Positions 15,942 through 23,267 of a DNA stretch of 35,073 nucleotides are shown here, piece by piece. The stretch covers positions 1 to 35,073 of the forward strand of contig VXMD01000007.1 in NCBI GenBank assembly GCA_009841255.1. The letters run 5' to 3'. Position 1 is the stretch's first letter. Each line of letters opens with the position of its first letter. The position numbers and the translations under genes were made by a program. Origin of the DNA: Candidatus Poribacteria bacterium (GTDB lineage Bacteria > Poribacteria > WGA-4E > WGA-3G). The notes beneath the pieces were generated by a model. The model had not been told where the DNA came from, did not search any database, and saw only the letters and a program-made list of their open reading frames with translations.

Positions 15942-16894
15942 GCGAGTACCTTTTTGAGCGTTTCTGTGTCCAGATTCGCGCCACTCATTACCATTACCAC
16001 GCGTTTCCCCGCCAGCGTATCCGTGAGTTTATGCGCTGCCGCTATCGGAGCCGCGCCTGCCCCCTCCGCCAAGTTGTGTGTCCATCTTAACGCCAAACGA
16101 ATGCCTTCCACAAGTTCCGCCTCACTGAGCAGAACAATGTCGTGAACGCCCTTCTTGATGATAGACAATGGCAACGAGAACGGTGCACGCGTTGCGATTC
16201 CATCTGCCATAGTATCGCAAGCATCGGTTTCTACACGCTGTCCGGTCTTCCATGAGCGATAGATAGCGGGTGCATTTTCTGCTTGCACACCAATCACCTT
16301 GACATCTGGGTTGATCGCTTTGGAAACTGTGATAGCACCACAGCAACCGCTCCCACCGCCGACAGGTACGATGATTGCATCCACGTCTGGGAGCCTCTCA
16401 AAAATCTCAAGCGAATAGGTGCCGACACCGTGGAAGAGGGCAGGTTCCATGCACGGATGAACGTAGTAAAGTCCGCGTTCCACTTGAAGCTTTTCACACA
16501 ACGTTAGTGCTTCGTCAAAATCGGCACCGTGTTCAATTAGCTCGGCACCAAACGCTCGCATCGCACTGTTCTTTTCTGGGTTATTCCCGTACGGCACAAC
16601 GACAGTCGCCTTGACACCATACTGTGCCGCGGCGTAGGCGATCGACTGTCCATGATTCCCACGTGTCGCCGTAATTACACCCTTTTCACGTTGCGCTTGC
16701 GGTAGGTGGTGCATGAAATTGATGCCGCCGCGCACTTTAAAACTACCCGTTGGATGATGGTTTTCGTGCTTGATATACGCTTGAAATCCAAGTCTCTCGG
16801 ACAATTCTGGATAGTGAATCAAAGGTGTGGGTTTTAAAAATCGTGATACGACGCCTCGCGCCGCAATAATGCCCTGAAGGGTAATAGTTTTCAT
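15929..16894 (-). CDS. Threonine/serine dehydratase-like PLP enzyme
   Basis: A 321-residue fold-type II PLP enzyme of the threonine ammonia-lyase (IlvA/TdcB) group, which deaminates threonine or serine to the 2-oxoacid. The cofactor lysine is K53 in 'GSFKVRGG', the substrate loop is 'TATRGNHGQS' (75-84), and the phosphate-binding loop is 'GGGSG' (179-183). 'MVMSGANLD' near the end is the ring-nitrogen region. It lacks a C-terminal ACT regulatory domain, so it is of catabolic-type length. A TAGGAGA ribosome site precedes the start. It overlaps the convergent thiN-like gene by 13 nt. Serine racemase and ectoine-utilisation EutB-like proteins share this fold and cannot be excluded. Confidence 0.88.
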   Translation of the reverse strand: MKTITLQGIIAARGVVSRFLKPTPLIHYPELSERLGFQAYIKHENHHPTGSFKVRGGINFMHHLPQAQREKGVITATRGNHGQSIAYAAAQYGVKATVVVPYGNNPEKNSAMRAFGAELIEHGADFDEALTLCEKLQVERGLYYVHPCMEPALFHGVGTYSLEIFERLPDVDAIIVPVGGGSGCCGAITVSKAINPDVKVIGVQAENAPAIYRSWKTGQRVETDACDTMADGIATRAPFSLPLSIIKKGVHDIVLLSEAELVEGIRLALRWTHNLAEGAGAAPIAAAHKLTDTLAGKRVVMVMSGANLDTETLKKVLAYQL

Positions 16895-16986
16895 TTTTTC
16901 TCCTAACGTATTTTAATTTTTTTATCCGTAACGTATAAAAAAAGAATCGGGAATCGGAGTTCCCTCCTGCAAGGACAAATAGCATA

Positions 16987-17024
16987 TTGAAAACCTATAA
17001 AATCTATGCTAATATGATAGCATA
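16987..17024 (+). promoter_or_regulatory. Sigma70-like promoter with overlapping palindrome
   Basis: TTGAAA (16987-16992), 17-nt spacer, TAATAT (17010-17015). The perfect inverted repeat TATGCTA-ATATGA-TAGCATA (17005-17024) overlaps the -10 box and start point, the position expected for a repressor operator. It drives the gene at 17070, which has a good AAAGGAAA ribosome site. No regulator gene is adjacent. Confidence 0.6.
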
Positions 17025-17069
17025 CCCTGACAGGCATATTCAAAAGCAATATTCAGAAAGGAAACACGT

Positions 17070-18011
17070 ATGGCACAAGAATGGCATTCCACAGCGTTAG
17101 AAATTGACGAAACCGAAGACCTCATTGAGGTCTGTTATCAGAACGGATGGACGGATGGACTTCCAGTCGTTCCACCGACCCCTGAACGCGTCGAACGCAT
17201 GCTCAGCGGTACTGACCGCGATCCAGATGAACTCATCGCAGCGGTCCCTCCAAAATGGGGAAGAGCCACCGTCGAAAAGGTCGCGATTAACGCCGTCATG
17301 GCAGGCTGTAAACCGGAATATCTATCGCTGATTCTCACAGCGACGGAGGCAATGACATCCGAGCAGTTCAACCTCCACGGCGTTCAAGTCACGACCTCCC
17401 ACGTTTCACCGATGCTCGTTGTGAACGGCCCCATCCGAAAGCAGTTAGAAATCAATGACGGATTCAATCTCTTTGGGCAAGGGTGGCGCGCAAACGCAAC
17501 GATTGGTCGCACGTTGCGGTTCATCTGTACCAACATCGGTGGCGGCTTGCCCGGTGAACTCGACCGATCGGCATTCGGACACGCTGGAAAATACACCTGT
17601 TGCATCGCTGAAAAAGAGGAAGAGAGCCCTTGGGATCCGTTGCATGTCGAACGCGGTTTCCAAGCCGACGATAGTACTGTCACCATCTTTGCGGGTGCGG
17701 GTCCCCATACCGTTGACGACCACGGCAACAACACCGCAGAAGGCATCCTCAACACAATCTCGGATAACATCGCCGCCCCGGGCAACAGCGTCGGTGAAAC
17801 CATACTCGTCATCGGCGTTGAACACGCAAAGACGATCTCAGAGGACGGGTTCAACAGTGCCGATATACGCCAGTACATCGCTGATACCACAAAGCAATAC
17901 TCGGCAGAGGATCTGATGCTGATGGTAGCAGGTGGACCCGCAGGGAGATGGACGATTGTTGTCCCCGGATGGGGTTCACGGTCCTCTCGCGCGATTACGT
18001 TGGCAGTCTAA
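17070..18011 (+). CDS. Conserved protein of unknown function (NGWTDGLPVVPPT type)
   Basis: A 313-residue soluble protein that I do not recognise as a characterised enzyme. Near the N-terminus it has 'NGWTDGLPVVPPTPERV' (about 25-41), a stretch I have met in uncharacterised proteins sometimes found near UGSC/GrdB-like proteins; that link is memory, not proof. Other visible features are 'WGRATVEKVAINAVMAGC', a Gly-rich 'CTNIGGGLPGELDRSAFGHAGKY' centre (with C-C pair in 'YTCCIAE'), 'VIGVEHAKTI' and a closing 'VVPGWGSRSSRAIT'. There is no signal peptide or membrane segment. It has its own promoter, a possible operator and a terminator, so it is a single-gene unit. The product could be catalytic, given the conserved Asp, His and Cys clusters, but no function is proposed. 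Confidence 0.85.
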   Translation: MAQEWHSTALEIDETEDLIEVCYQNGWTDGLPVVPPTPERVERMLSGTDRDPDELIAAVPPKWGRATVEKVAINAVMAGCKPEYLSLILTATEAMTSEQFNLHGVQVTTSHVSPMLVVNGPIRKQLEINDGFNLFGQGWRANATIGRTLRFICTNIGGGLPGELDRSAFGHAGKYTCCIAEKEEESPWDPLHVERGFQADDSTVTIFAGAGPHTVDDHGNNTAEGILNTISDNIAAPGNSVGETILVIGVEHAKTISEDGFNSADIRQYIADTTKQYSAEDLMLMVAGGPAGRWTIVVPGWGSRSSRAITLAV

Positions 18012-18018
18012 ACACCCC

Positions 18019-18042
18019 AAATTCTTCGTCGAAGATTTTTTT
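18019..18042 (+). terminator. Intrinsic terminator after the unknown gene
   Basis: AAAT-t-CTTC (18019-18027), loop GTC, GAAG-ATTT (18031-18038), running into seven T residues (18036-18042). It starts 8 nt after the stop codon. The T-run directly adjoins the next promoter. Confidence 0.65.
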
Positions 18043-18069
18043 GCAAATCGGCGAAAAATATGGTATCCT
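18041..18069 (+). promoter_or_regulatory. Promoter of the CBS-korAB operon
   Basis: TTGCAA (18041-18046), 17-nt spacer, TATCCT (18064-18069) preceded by TGG. A start near 18076 would give a leader of about 60 nt before the CBS gene at 18136. The TGG-TATCCT -10 form recurs at 23148-23156. Confidence 0.55.
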
Positions 18070-18135
18070 TATATTAAAGCAGACAATAGGAAACCCAAAT
18101 CTGTTTTCTGACGTTACACTAAAGGAATAGATACG

Positions 18136-18564
18136 ATGGACACAAGAACGCTGTCTTTGCCGATCAGCACTCTGAATTACAAGCAACCCACCACCGTGCA
18201 AATCGGATCCCCTGTTTCTGTCGTCATTGATATGATGCAAGAGAAAAGAACAGGGTGTGTTCTCGTCGTTGATGAAGATGAACAATTAATCGGAATCATC
18301 ACTGAACGGGATCTGCTTCAGCACTTGAGTGGGCAGCGCGCTGCACCGGCGGAATTTAAGGTCGAACAGGTGATGACAGCGGACCCAGAGACACTACGCG
18401 CCAGTGACCCAATTGCCTTCGCTCTAAACCTGATGCATCTGGGGCACTTCCGGCACCTACCTCTCTGTGTTTGGGACGACCAAGGAGAGGCATACCCCAT
18501 CGGTATAATTTCAACCCGCGATATTCTGGAACATATCGCCATATTTATAGAAAATCAGGAGTAG
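18136..18564 (+). CDS. CBS-domain pair protein 1
   Basis: A 142-residue protein made of two CBS motifs (about 15-70 and 75-138), the Bateman module that binds adenine nucleotides and senses energy status. Typical segments are 'GCVLVVDEDEQLIGIITERDLL' (written in parts: GCVLVVDEDE, LIGIITERDLL), 'VEQVMTADPETL', 'HFRHLPL' and 'IGIISTRDIL'. There is no other domain. AAGGAA precedes the ATG. It is the first gene of a run of four closely spaced plus-strand genes ending in korAB, and may modulate the oxidoreductase or report AMP/ATP ratio (inference). Confidence 0.9.
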   Translation: MDTRTLSLPISTLNYKQPTTVQIGSPVSVVIDMMQEKRTGCVLVVDEDEQLIGIITERDLLQHLSGQRAAPAEFKVEQVMTADPETLRASDPIAFALNLMHLGHFRHLPLCVWDDQGEAYPIGIISTRDILEHIAIFIENQE

Positions 18565-18575
18565 GAGGCGTAACC

Positions 18576-19109
18576 ATGCTATATGACCTGGCAATTGATG
18601 AAGAATTAGAGCAGATGGACGAAGATGCTGCCTTGAGAGCATGGAGCGCGCCAGAGATTCAGGTTTCGCTAAAGGATTTGATGCGTCCCATCATTCAGAT
18701 TGACATTGACGCCAACACAAACGAAGCCATAGACCTGTTGTTAGCAAACAACATCGGCGCCGCACCTGTTGTTGAGAACGGTTATCTCCGCGGAATATTT
18801 AGTGAGCGAGATGTGCTAAACCAAATTCTCAATAAACAGGTCGGCGACTTGGACGACATTAACGTTACAGAATTCATGATCGCAGACCCGCAGACAGCAC
18901 AGCCGGAAGATACATTGAACACTGCCATCCTCTACATGGCACGGGGCGGTTACCGACACGTCCCGATTGTTGATACGGAAAATCGCCCGATTGGGATGGT
19001 ATCCATTCGGGACGCGATCTCCTATCTTGTCGAGGAATTTCTCCAAGAAGTCTTAACGCTACCGCCGAAACCGGTTCGAGACGCTTTTAAAGCCCGAGAG
19101 GGTGCCTAA
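18576..19109 (+). CDS. CBS-domain pair protein 2
   Basis: A 177-residue protein with an acidic N-terminal segment ('EELEQMDEDAALRAW', about 9-23) and two CBS motifs (about 32-90 and 100-160). 'LANNIGAAPVVENG', 'LRGIFSERDVL', 'VTEFMIADPQT' and 'GGYRHVPIVDTE' are the recognisable CBS strands. The start at 18576 has AGGAGG at 18563-18568, only 11 nt after the first CBS gene; an overlapping upstream frame exists but has no such site. It differs considerably from CBS protein 1, so the two may form a heteromer. It is followed after 72 nt by korA, with a degenerate hairpin in between. Confidence 0.9.
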   Translation: MLYDLAIDEELEQMDEDAALRAWSAPEIQVSLKDLMRPIIQIDIDANTNEAIDLLLANNIGAAPVVENGYLRGIFSERDVLNQILNKQVGDLDDINVTEFMIADPQTAQPEDTLNTAILYMARGGYRHVPIVDTENRPIGMVSIRDAISYLVEEFLQEVLTLPPKPVRDAFKAREGA

Positions 19110-19135
19110 ATCTTCAAAACTTTTCATATTTCTTT

Positions 19136-19161
19136 GGTGCGGTTGCCAAACACGCACCTAC
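19136..19161 (-). repeat. Degenerate REP-like hairpin upstream of korA
   Basis: GGTGCG (19136-19141) pairs with CGCACC (19153-19158) and is followed by CTAC. It is an inverted, decayed relative of 11763-11786. It lies just before the AAAGGA ribosome site of korA, so it could affect korA translation or transcript stability within the operon. Confidence 0.55.
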
Positions 19162-19181
19162 CATAACAAAGGACAATTGTG

Positions 19182-21035
19182 ATGCGCAAGCCAGTAGAGC
19201 AAATCGAGGAAGCGACAATCCTATTTGCTGGCGACTCCGGCGATGGGTCGCAGACCATTGGCACACAAATGACTGAAACCACCGCCCTCATTGGGAACGA
19301 TGTCGCCACGCTCCCCGATTACCCCGCTGAAATCCGTGCACCCGCCGGATCGTTAGCAGGGGTGTCAGGGTTCCAACTCCACTTCTCAAGCGAACAAATT
19401 CATACCCCCGGTGATCTCTGTGATGTTCTCGTCGCGATGAACCCTGCGGCTTTAAAGGTCCACCTCAACAAACTCAAACCCAACGGCATCCTGATTGTAA
19501 ATACTGACAACTTCGCGCGCCGCAATTTACGACTCGCAGGCTATGAAGAAGATCCACTCGAAGACGATAAATTCACGAAATACCAAGTTTTCCGCGTCGA
19601 ATTAACACAACTCACTCGAAAATCGCTCGAAACGACACAATTAAGCACTCCGGAAATCGACAGATGTAAAAACTTTTTCGCACTCGGTATGATCCTCTGG
19701 CTTTACAATCGCCCAATGGAATACACGATGAAGTGGATCAAGGAGAAATTCGCGAAGAGACCGCAGTATATAGAATCCAACATCCTCGCGCTCCGTGCTG
19801 GGAACACCTACTGTGAAGCGACCGAGCAGTTTGCCGTCTCCTATGATGTAAAACCCGCCGATTTTGAACCCGGTACCTATCGGAACATCGAAGGGAATAT
19901 GGCAACCGTGCTTGGACTTGTCGCCGCTTCGTATCAATCTGGTCTCCCTCTCGTTTACGGCAGCTACCCGATCACACCGGCAAGTGATATTCTTCACGGA
20001 CTTGCGCAATATCGGAATTTTGGGGTTGTCACAATGCAGATGGAGGATGAGATTGCCGCTGTCGGTGTCGCAATCGGTGCGGCATTTAGTGGCGCGCTCG
20101 GTGTCACGGGTAGTAGTGGACCCGGGCTCGCTCTCAAATCGGAAGCGATTAACCTCGCGATGATTGCCGAACTTCCGCTCGTGGTATGCAATATCCAGCG
20201 TGCGGGTCCCTCAACAGGAATGCCGACAAAGACGGAACAATCGGATCTCTTGCAAATGTTCTACGGCAGGAACGGCGAATCTCCGTTGCCTATTATTGCC
20301 CCCTCACGTCCCTTCGACTGCTTTGAGACTGTCTATGAAGCCTGTCGCATTGCCGTGAAATATAGGACGGCGGTCATCTTCCTATCAGATCTCTATATCG
20401 GGATGGGGGCTGAACCGTGGAAGATTCCGCAACTCTCCGAACTCCCAGAAATCAGAGCCGATTTCGCAGTAGGGGCAGATACCAACAATGGATTTGAACC
20501 GTATCTACGCGACCCGGAGACCTTGGCGCGTCCGTGGGCAAAACCTGGCACCACTGGCTTAGAGCACCGCATTGGAGGTTTAGAGAAATCAGATGTGACT
20601 GGACACGTCAGCTACGATGCCGAAAACCACCAAAGGATGGTGGAGATCCGCGCAGAAAAGGTTGCGCGCATCGCCGATGAGTTACCGCCGACGGAGGTGT
20701 TCGGTGCAACAGAAGGGGACATCCTGCTCCTTGGATGGGGTGGTACCTACGGCGCAATCCGAACCACAGCAGAAAATTACATCGCTGAAGGACTTCCAGT
20801 CGCACACGTCCATCTCCGACACCTCAACCCTTTCCCTAAAGATTTAGTCGACATTCTACAGAGATTCAAAAAGATTTTAATCCCTGAACTCAACAGCGGT
20901 CAGCTCCTCCAACTTATTCGCAGCACTTATCTCATTGACGCAATCGGACTTAACAAGGTGCAAGGACAACCTTTCCACGTCTTTGAGTTGGCATCGAAAA
21001 TTGACGAGATACTTGAAGAAATAGGGCAGGCTTAG
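19182..21035 (+). CDS. korA: 2-oxoacid:ferredoxin oxidoreductase, fused gamma-alpha subunit (KorA-like)
   Basis: A 617-residue subunit with the gamma domain (about 10-195; 'FAGDSGDGSQTIG' opening) fused in front of the alpha domain (from about 222), the layout of 2-oxoglutarate:ferredoxin oxidoreductase KorA. The alpha part has 'YGSYPITPASDILHGLA', 'MQMEDEIAAVGVAIGAAFSG' (in part) and 'GSSGPGLALKSEA', matching the pyrimidine-binding domain, and 'QRAGPSTGMPTKTEQSDL'. C-terminal 'LGWGGTYGAI' is domain II. The enzyme oxidatively decarboxylates 2-oxoglutarate (or another 2-oxoacid) to the CoA ester, reducing ferredoxin, and can run reductively. I chose the ATG at 19182; a GTG one codon upstream is possible. 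The beta subunit follows after 29 nt. Substrate choice is by family resemblance only. Confidence 0.92.
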   Translation: MRKPVEQIEEATILFAGDSGDGSQTIGTQMTETTALIGNDVATLPDYPAEIRAPAGSLAGVSGFQLHFSSEQIHTPGDLCDVLVAMNPAALKVHLNKLKPNGILIVNTDNFARRNLRLAGYEEDPLEDDKFTKYQVFRVELTQLTRKSLETTQLSTPEIDRCKNFFALGMILWLYNRPMEYTMKWIKEKFAKRPQYIESNILALRAGNTYCEATEQFAVSYDVKPADFEPGTYRNIEGNMATVLGLVAASYQSGLPLVYGSYPITPASDILHGLAQYRNFGVVTMQMEDEIAAVGVAIGAAFSGALGVTGSSGPGLALKSEAINLAMIAELPLVVCNIQRAGPSTGMPTKTEQSDLLQMFYGRNGESPLPIIAPSRPFDCFETVYEACRIAVKYRTAVIFLSDLYIGMGAEPWKIPQLSELPEIRADFAVGADTNNGFEPYLRDPETLARPWAKPGTTGLEHRIGGLEKSDVTGHVSYDAENHQRMVEIRAEKVARIADELPPTEVFGATEGDILLLGWGGTYGAIRTTAENYIAEGLPVAHVHLRHLNPFPKDLVDILQRFKKILIPELNSGQLLQLIRSTYLIDAIGLNKVQGQPFHVFELASKIDEILEEIGQA

Positions 21036-21064
21036 CCCTCAACGCCAAAAGGCGGTAAACAATC

Positions 21065-22111
21065 ATGAGAAGCAAAAGAAGCTCACGCCTCCCCGCTGGG
21101 GCACCCACCCTCTCCAAAAAGGACTTTGAATCCGACCAAGACGTACGATGGTGTCCCGGTTGCGGCGATTATTCCATTCTCGCCCAGACCCAACGCATTA
21201 TGCCGGAACTCGGCATCCCCAAAGAAAACATTGTCTTTATCTCGGGTATCGGGTGTTCGAGTCGGTTCCCTTACTACATGGACACCTACGGCTTCCATAC
21301 CATCCACGGTCGAGCCCCAACGATCGCCTCCGGTGTAAAAATGGCGAACCCTGACCTCTCTGTATGGATTATTACAGGGGATGGCGATGCGCTTTCAATC
21401 GGTGGTAACCATTTCATCCACCTCATGCGCCGCAATTTTGATGTTAACGTCTTGCTGTTTAACAACCGCATCTACGGACTTACGAAGGGACAATACTCCC
21501 CCACCTCCGAGCAAGGGAAACAGACGAAGTCCACGCCTCTCGGTTCAGTGGATACCCCCTTTAATCCGATTAGCCTCGCATTGGCTTCGGGTGCCACATT
21601 CGTGGCACGCTCACTGGATAGAGATCCAAATCACCTTCGCACCCTCATTAAGGCAGCGTTTGAACACAAAGGCACCTCTTTTATCGAAATCTACCAAAAC
21701 TGCAACGTGTTCAATGACGGCGCCTTCTTTCAATACACGGAAAAGGAAACAAAGGCTGACAATACGGTGGTTCTGGAACACGGCGAACCTCTCATCTTCG
21801 GTACAGAACACGATAAAGGTATCCGGCTGAACGGCTTCCAGCCCGAAGTCGTCAAAACCACAAATGGCGAATACGCCACTGAGGATCTCATTGTTCACGA
21901 TCAGTATGCTGAAAACACGACCTTGGCGAACTTCCTTGCCCGGATGAGCGACACGCTTGACATGCCGGATCCCATCGGTATCTTCCGCAGTGTCCGACAG
22001 CCCTGTTATGAAGACTTGATGACGAATCAGATCCGCACTGCACGGGAACGGATGGGCGAAGGCGACCTCGAAGCACTCCTCAATGACGGTGAAACGTGGA
22101 CTGTGTCATAG
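21065..22111 (+). CDS. korB: 2-oxoacid:ferredoxin oxidoreductase beta subunit (KorB-like)
   Basis: A 348-residue TPP-binding subunit. C30 and C33 ('WCPGCGD') with C64 ('GIGCSS') are family-typical, and the TPP/Mg motif is 'GDGDALSIGGNH' (105-116) with 'NNRIYGLTKGQYSP' (133-146). There is no additional 4Fe-4S ferredoxin domain, consistent with the two-subunit Kor type in which the cluster is carried by the conserved cysteines. The chain is somewhat longer than the usual 280-340 residues, with an N-terminal basic tail. It is co-transcribed with korA. It ends just before a pair of inverted hairpins at 22132-22188 that could stabilise the transcript 3' end. Confidence 0.92.
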   Translation: MRSKRSSRLPAGAPTLSKKDFESDQDVRWCPGCGDYSILAQTQRIMPELGIPKENIVFISGIGCSSRFPYYMDTYGFHTIHGRAPTIASGVKMANPDLSVWIITGDGDALSIGGNHFIHLMRRNFDVNVLLFNNRIYGLTKGQYSPTSEQGKQTKSTPLGSVDTPFNPISLALASGATFVARSLDRDPNHLRTLIKAAFEHKGTSFIEIYQNCNVFNDGAFFQYTEKETKADNTVVLEHGEPLIFGTEHDKGIRLNGFQPEVVKTTNGEYATEDLIVHDQYAENTTLANFLARMSDTLDMPDPIGIFRSVRQPCYEDLMTNQIRTARERMGEGDLEALLNDGETWTVS

Positions 22112-22131
22112 TTTGGTCCTGTGGGTTCTTT

Positions 22132-22188
22132 GTACCGCAAACTGTTAGTTTGCGGCTCAGACTGGCACAAACTAACAGTTTGTGCTAC
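22132..22188. repeat. Inverted pair of REP-like hairpins (BIME-like)
   Basis: Two perfect hairpins face each other: CCGCAAACT-GTT-AGTTTGCGG (22135-22155), preceded by GTAC, and GCACAAACT-AAC-AGTTTGTGC (22165-22185), whose last C begins CTAC (22185-22188). The inner 13 nt of one is the exact reverse complement of the inner 13 nt of the other, so they are inverted copies separated by 9 nt, like bacterial interspersed mosaic elements. They may also act as a korB 3' stabiliser. Confidence 0.8.
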
Positions 22189-22294
22189 AACAGACTCCTG
22201 TTTAAGCCAAACCTACGTTAGGTTAGTGCTAACAAACGTTCGGTCCCCTCAATTCAAAGTTAATTGGCTCCCATTTTTTTGCAGGATTCCAACA

Positions 22295-23068
22295 ATGAAG
22301 ATTTACATCCTCACCGACTTAGAAGGGGTTGCGATGGTATCCCGCTTCAGTCAAACCCGTGAAGAAGGTCCCCAGAAACAGGCAGCCATGAAATTGTTGA
22401 CGCAGGAGGTAAATGCTGCTGTTGATGGCATTCTTGATGTGGATTCGAACGCAGAAATTGTGGTCTGGGATGGACACGGGACTGGCGGCATTGATTCGCT
22501 TGAATTCCATCCGAAGGCGAAACTCATCGCGCGAGGTCCGATCCGTCCGCCCTATTATCTTGATACTACATACGATGCCCTCTTTTTCTTGGGACAACAC
22601 GCCATGGCAGGCACTCAAAACGCTCCCCTGAGTCATACGTATTCCTCTTTGTCAATTGAATACTACAAGCTCAACGGAAAAGAGATCGGAGAATTCGGAT
22701 GCCGTGCCGCACTCGCAGGCACTTTCAATGTCCCAACGGTTTTCATCTCCGGTGACGATAAAGCGGTTGCAGAAGCGAAGCAACTGATACCCAACATTTA
22801 CGGCGTTGAAACCAAAGAGGGGCTCGGACAGGAACTGGCGTTGCATCTATCACCGCAACGGTCGAGAGAACTGATTCGAGAAACTGCGGCGGCGGCTTGC
22901 CGAAATATCATTGAGATCGCCCCATTTAAAATCGAGCCACCCTACACGTTTGAAGTTCGGGTCCTCGAAGGTAAATCAATTGACGGGTACCTGAACCGGG
23001 GTGCGGAGAAGATAGACGATCGCACCGTCAGCTGGCACACCGATGACCTTTGCGCCTTGTCTATTTAG
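22295..23068 (+). CDS. M55 family D-aminopeptidase (DppA-like)
   Basis: A 257-residue zinc peptidase of the DppA family, which in Bacillus subtilis releases D-amino acids from D-Ala peptides. The metal-site residues fall at almost the same numbers as in DppA: D8 and E10 ('TDLEGV'), H61 ('WDGHGTGG'), H102 ('GQHAMAG') and E133 ('IGEFG'), with H114 ('LSHTYSS') near the active site. I start at the ATG at 22295, where the conserved MKIYILTDLEGV begins; the open frame upstream crosses the REP pair and is not coding. An AGGA ribosome site precedes it. A role in peptidoglycan or D-peptide recycling is likely. It appears monocistronic; no peptide transporter is next to it. Confidence 0.92.
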   Translation: MKIYILTDLEGVAMVSRFSQTREEGPQKQAAMKLLTQEVNAAVDGILDVDSNAEIVVWDGHGTGGIDSLEFHPKAKLIARGPIRPPYYLDTTYDALFFLGQHAMAGTQNAPLSHTYSSLSIEYYKLNGKEIGEFGCRAALAGTFNVPTVFISGDDKAVAEAKQLIPNIYGVETKEGLGQELALHLSPQRSRELIRETAAAACRNIIEIAPFKIEPPYTFEVRVLEGKSIDGYLNRGAEKIDDRTVSWHTDDLCALSI

Positions 23069-23126
23069 TATCCCCGATCAGAACGTATCTCTCCAATCCG
23101 GTATCTGAGACAACCAACCGTTCCCC

Positions 23127-23156
23127 TTGACTTTATCCCCCAGAATCTGGTATCCT
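23127..23156 (+). promoter_or_regulatory. Promoter upstream of the alcohol dehydrogenase
   Basis: TTGACT (23127-23132), 18-nt spacer, TATCCT (23151-23156) preceded by TGG. The leader to 23268 is about 105 nt and contains the imperfect palindrome GGCG-a-GGTT-AGA-AACC-a-CGCC (23197-23217), a member of the same hairpin core family as 11763-11786. Confidence 0.55.
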
Positions 23157-23196
23157 GTTATCAGGAACACGATTTTCCACAGCATGCCTTGAAAGA

Positions 23197-23217
23197 GGCG
23201 AGGTTAGAAACCACGCC
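23197..23217 (-). repeat. REP-like imperfect palindrome in the dehydrogenase leader
   Basis: GGCG-a-GGTT (23197-23205) pairs with AACC-a-CGCC (23209-23217) with one A-A mismatch. The central GGTTAGAAACC is the reverse complement of the core at 11771-11781. No CTAC foot remains. Confidence 0.55.
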
Positions 23218-23267
23218 AGCAAAAAAATAGAATTTACAAACACGCCATATTATACCAGATTTCGATC

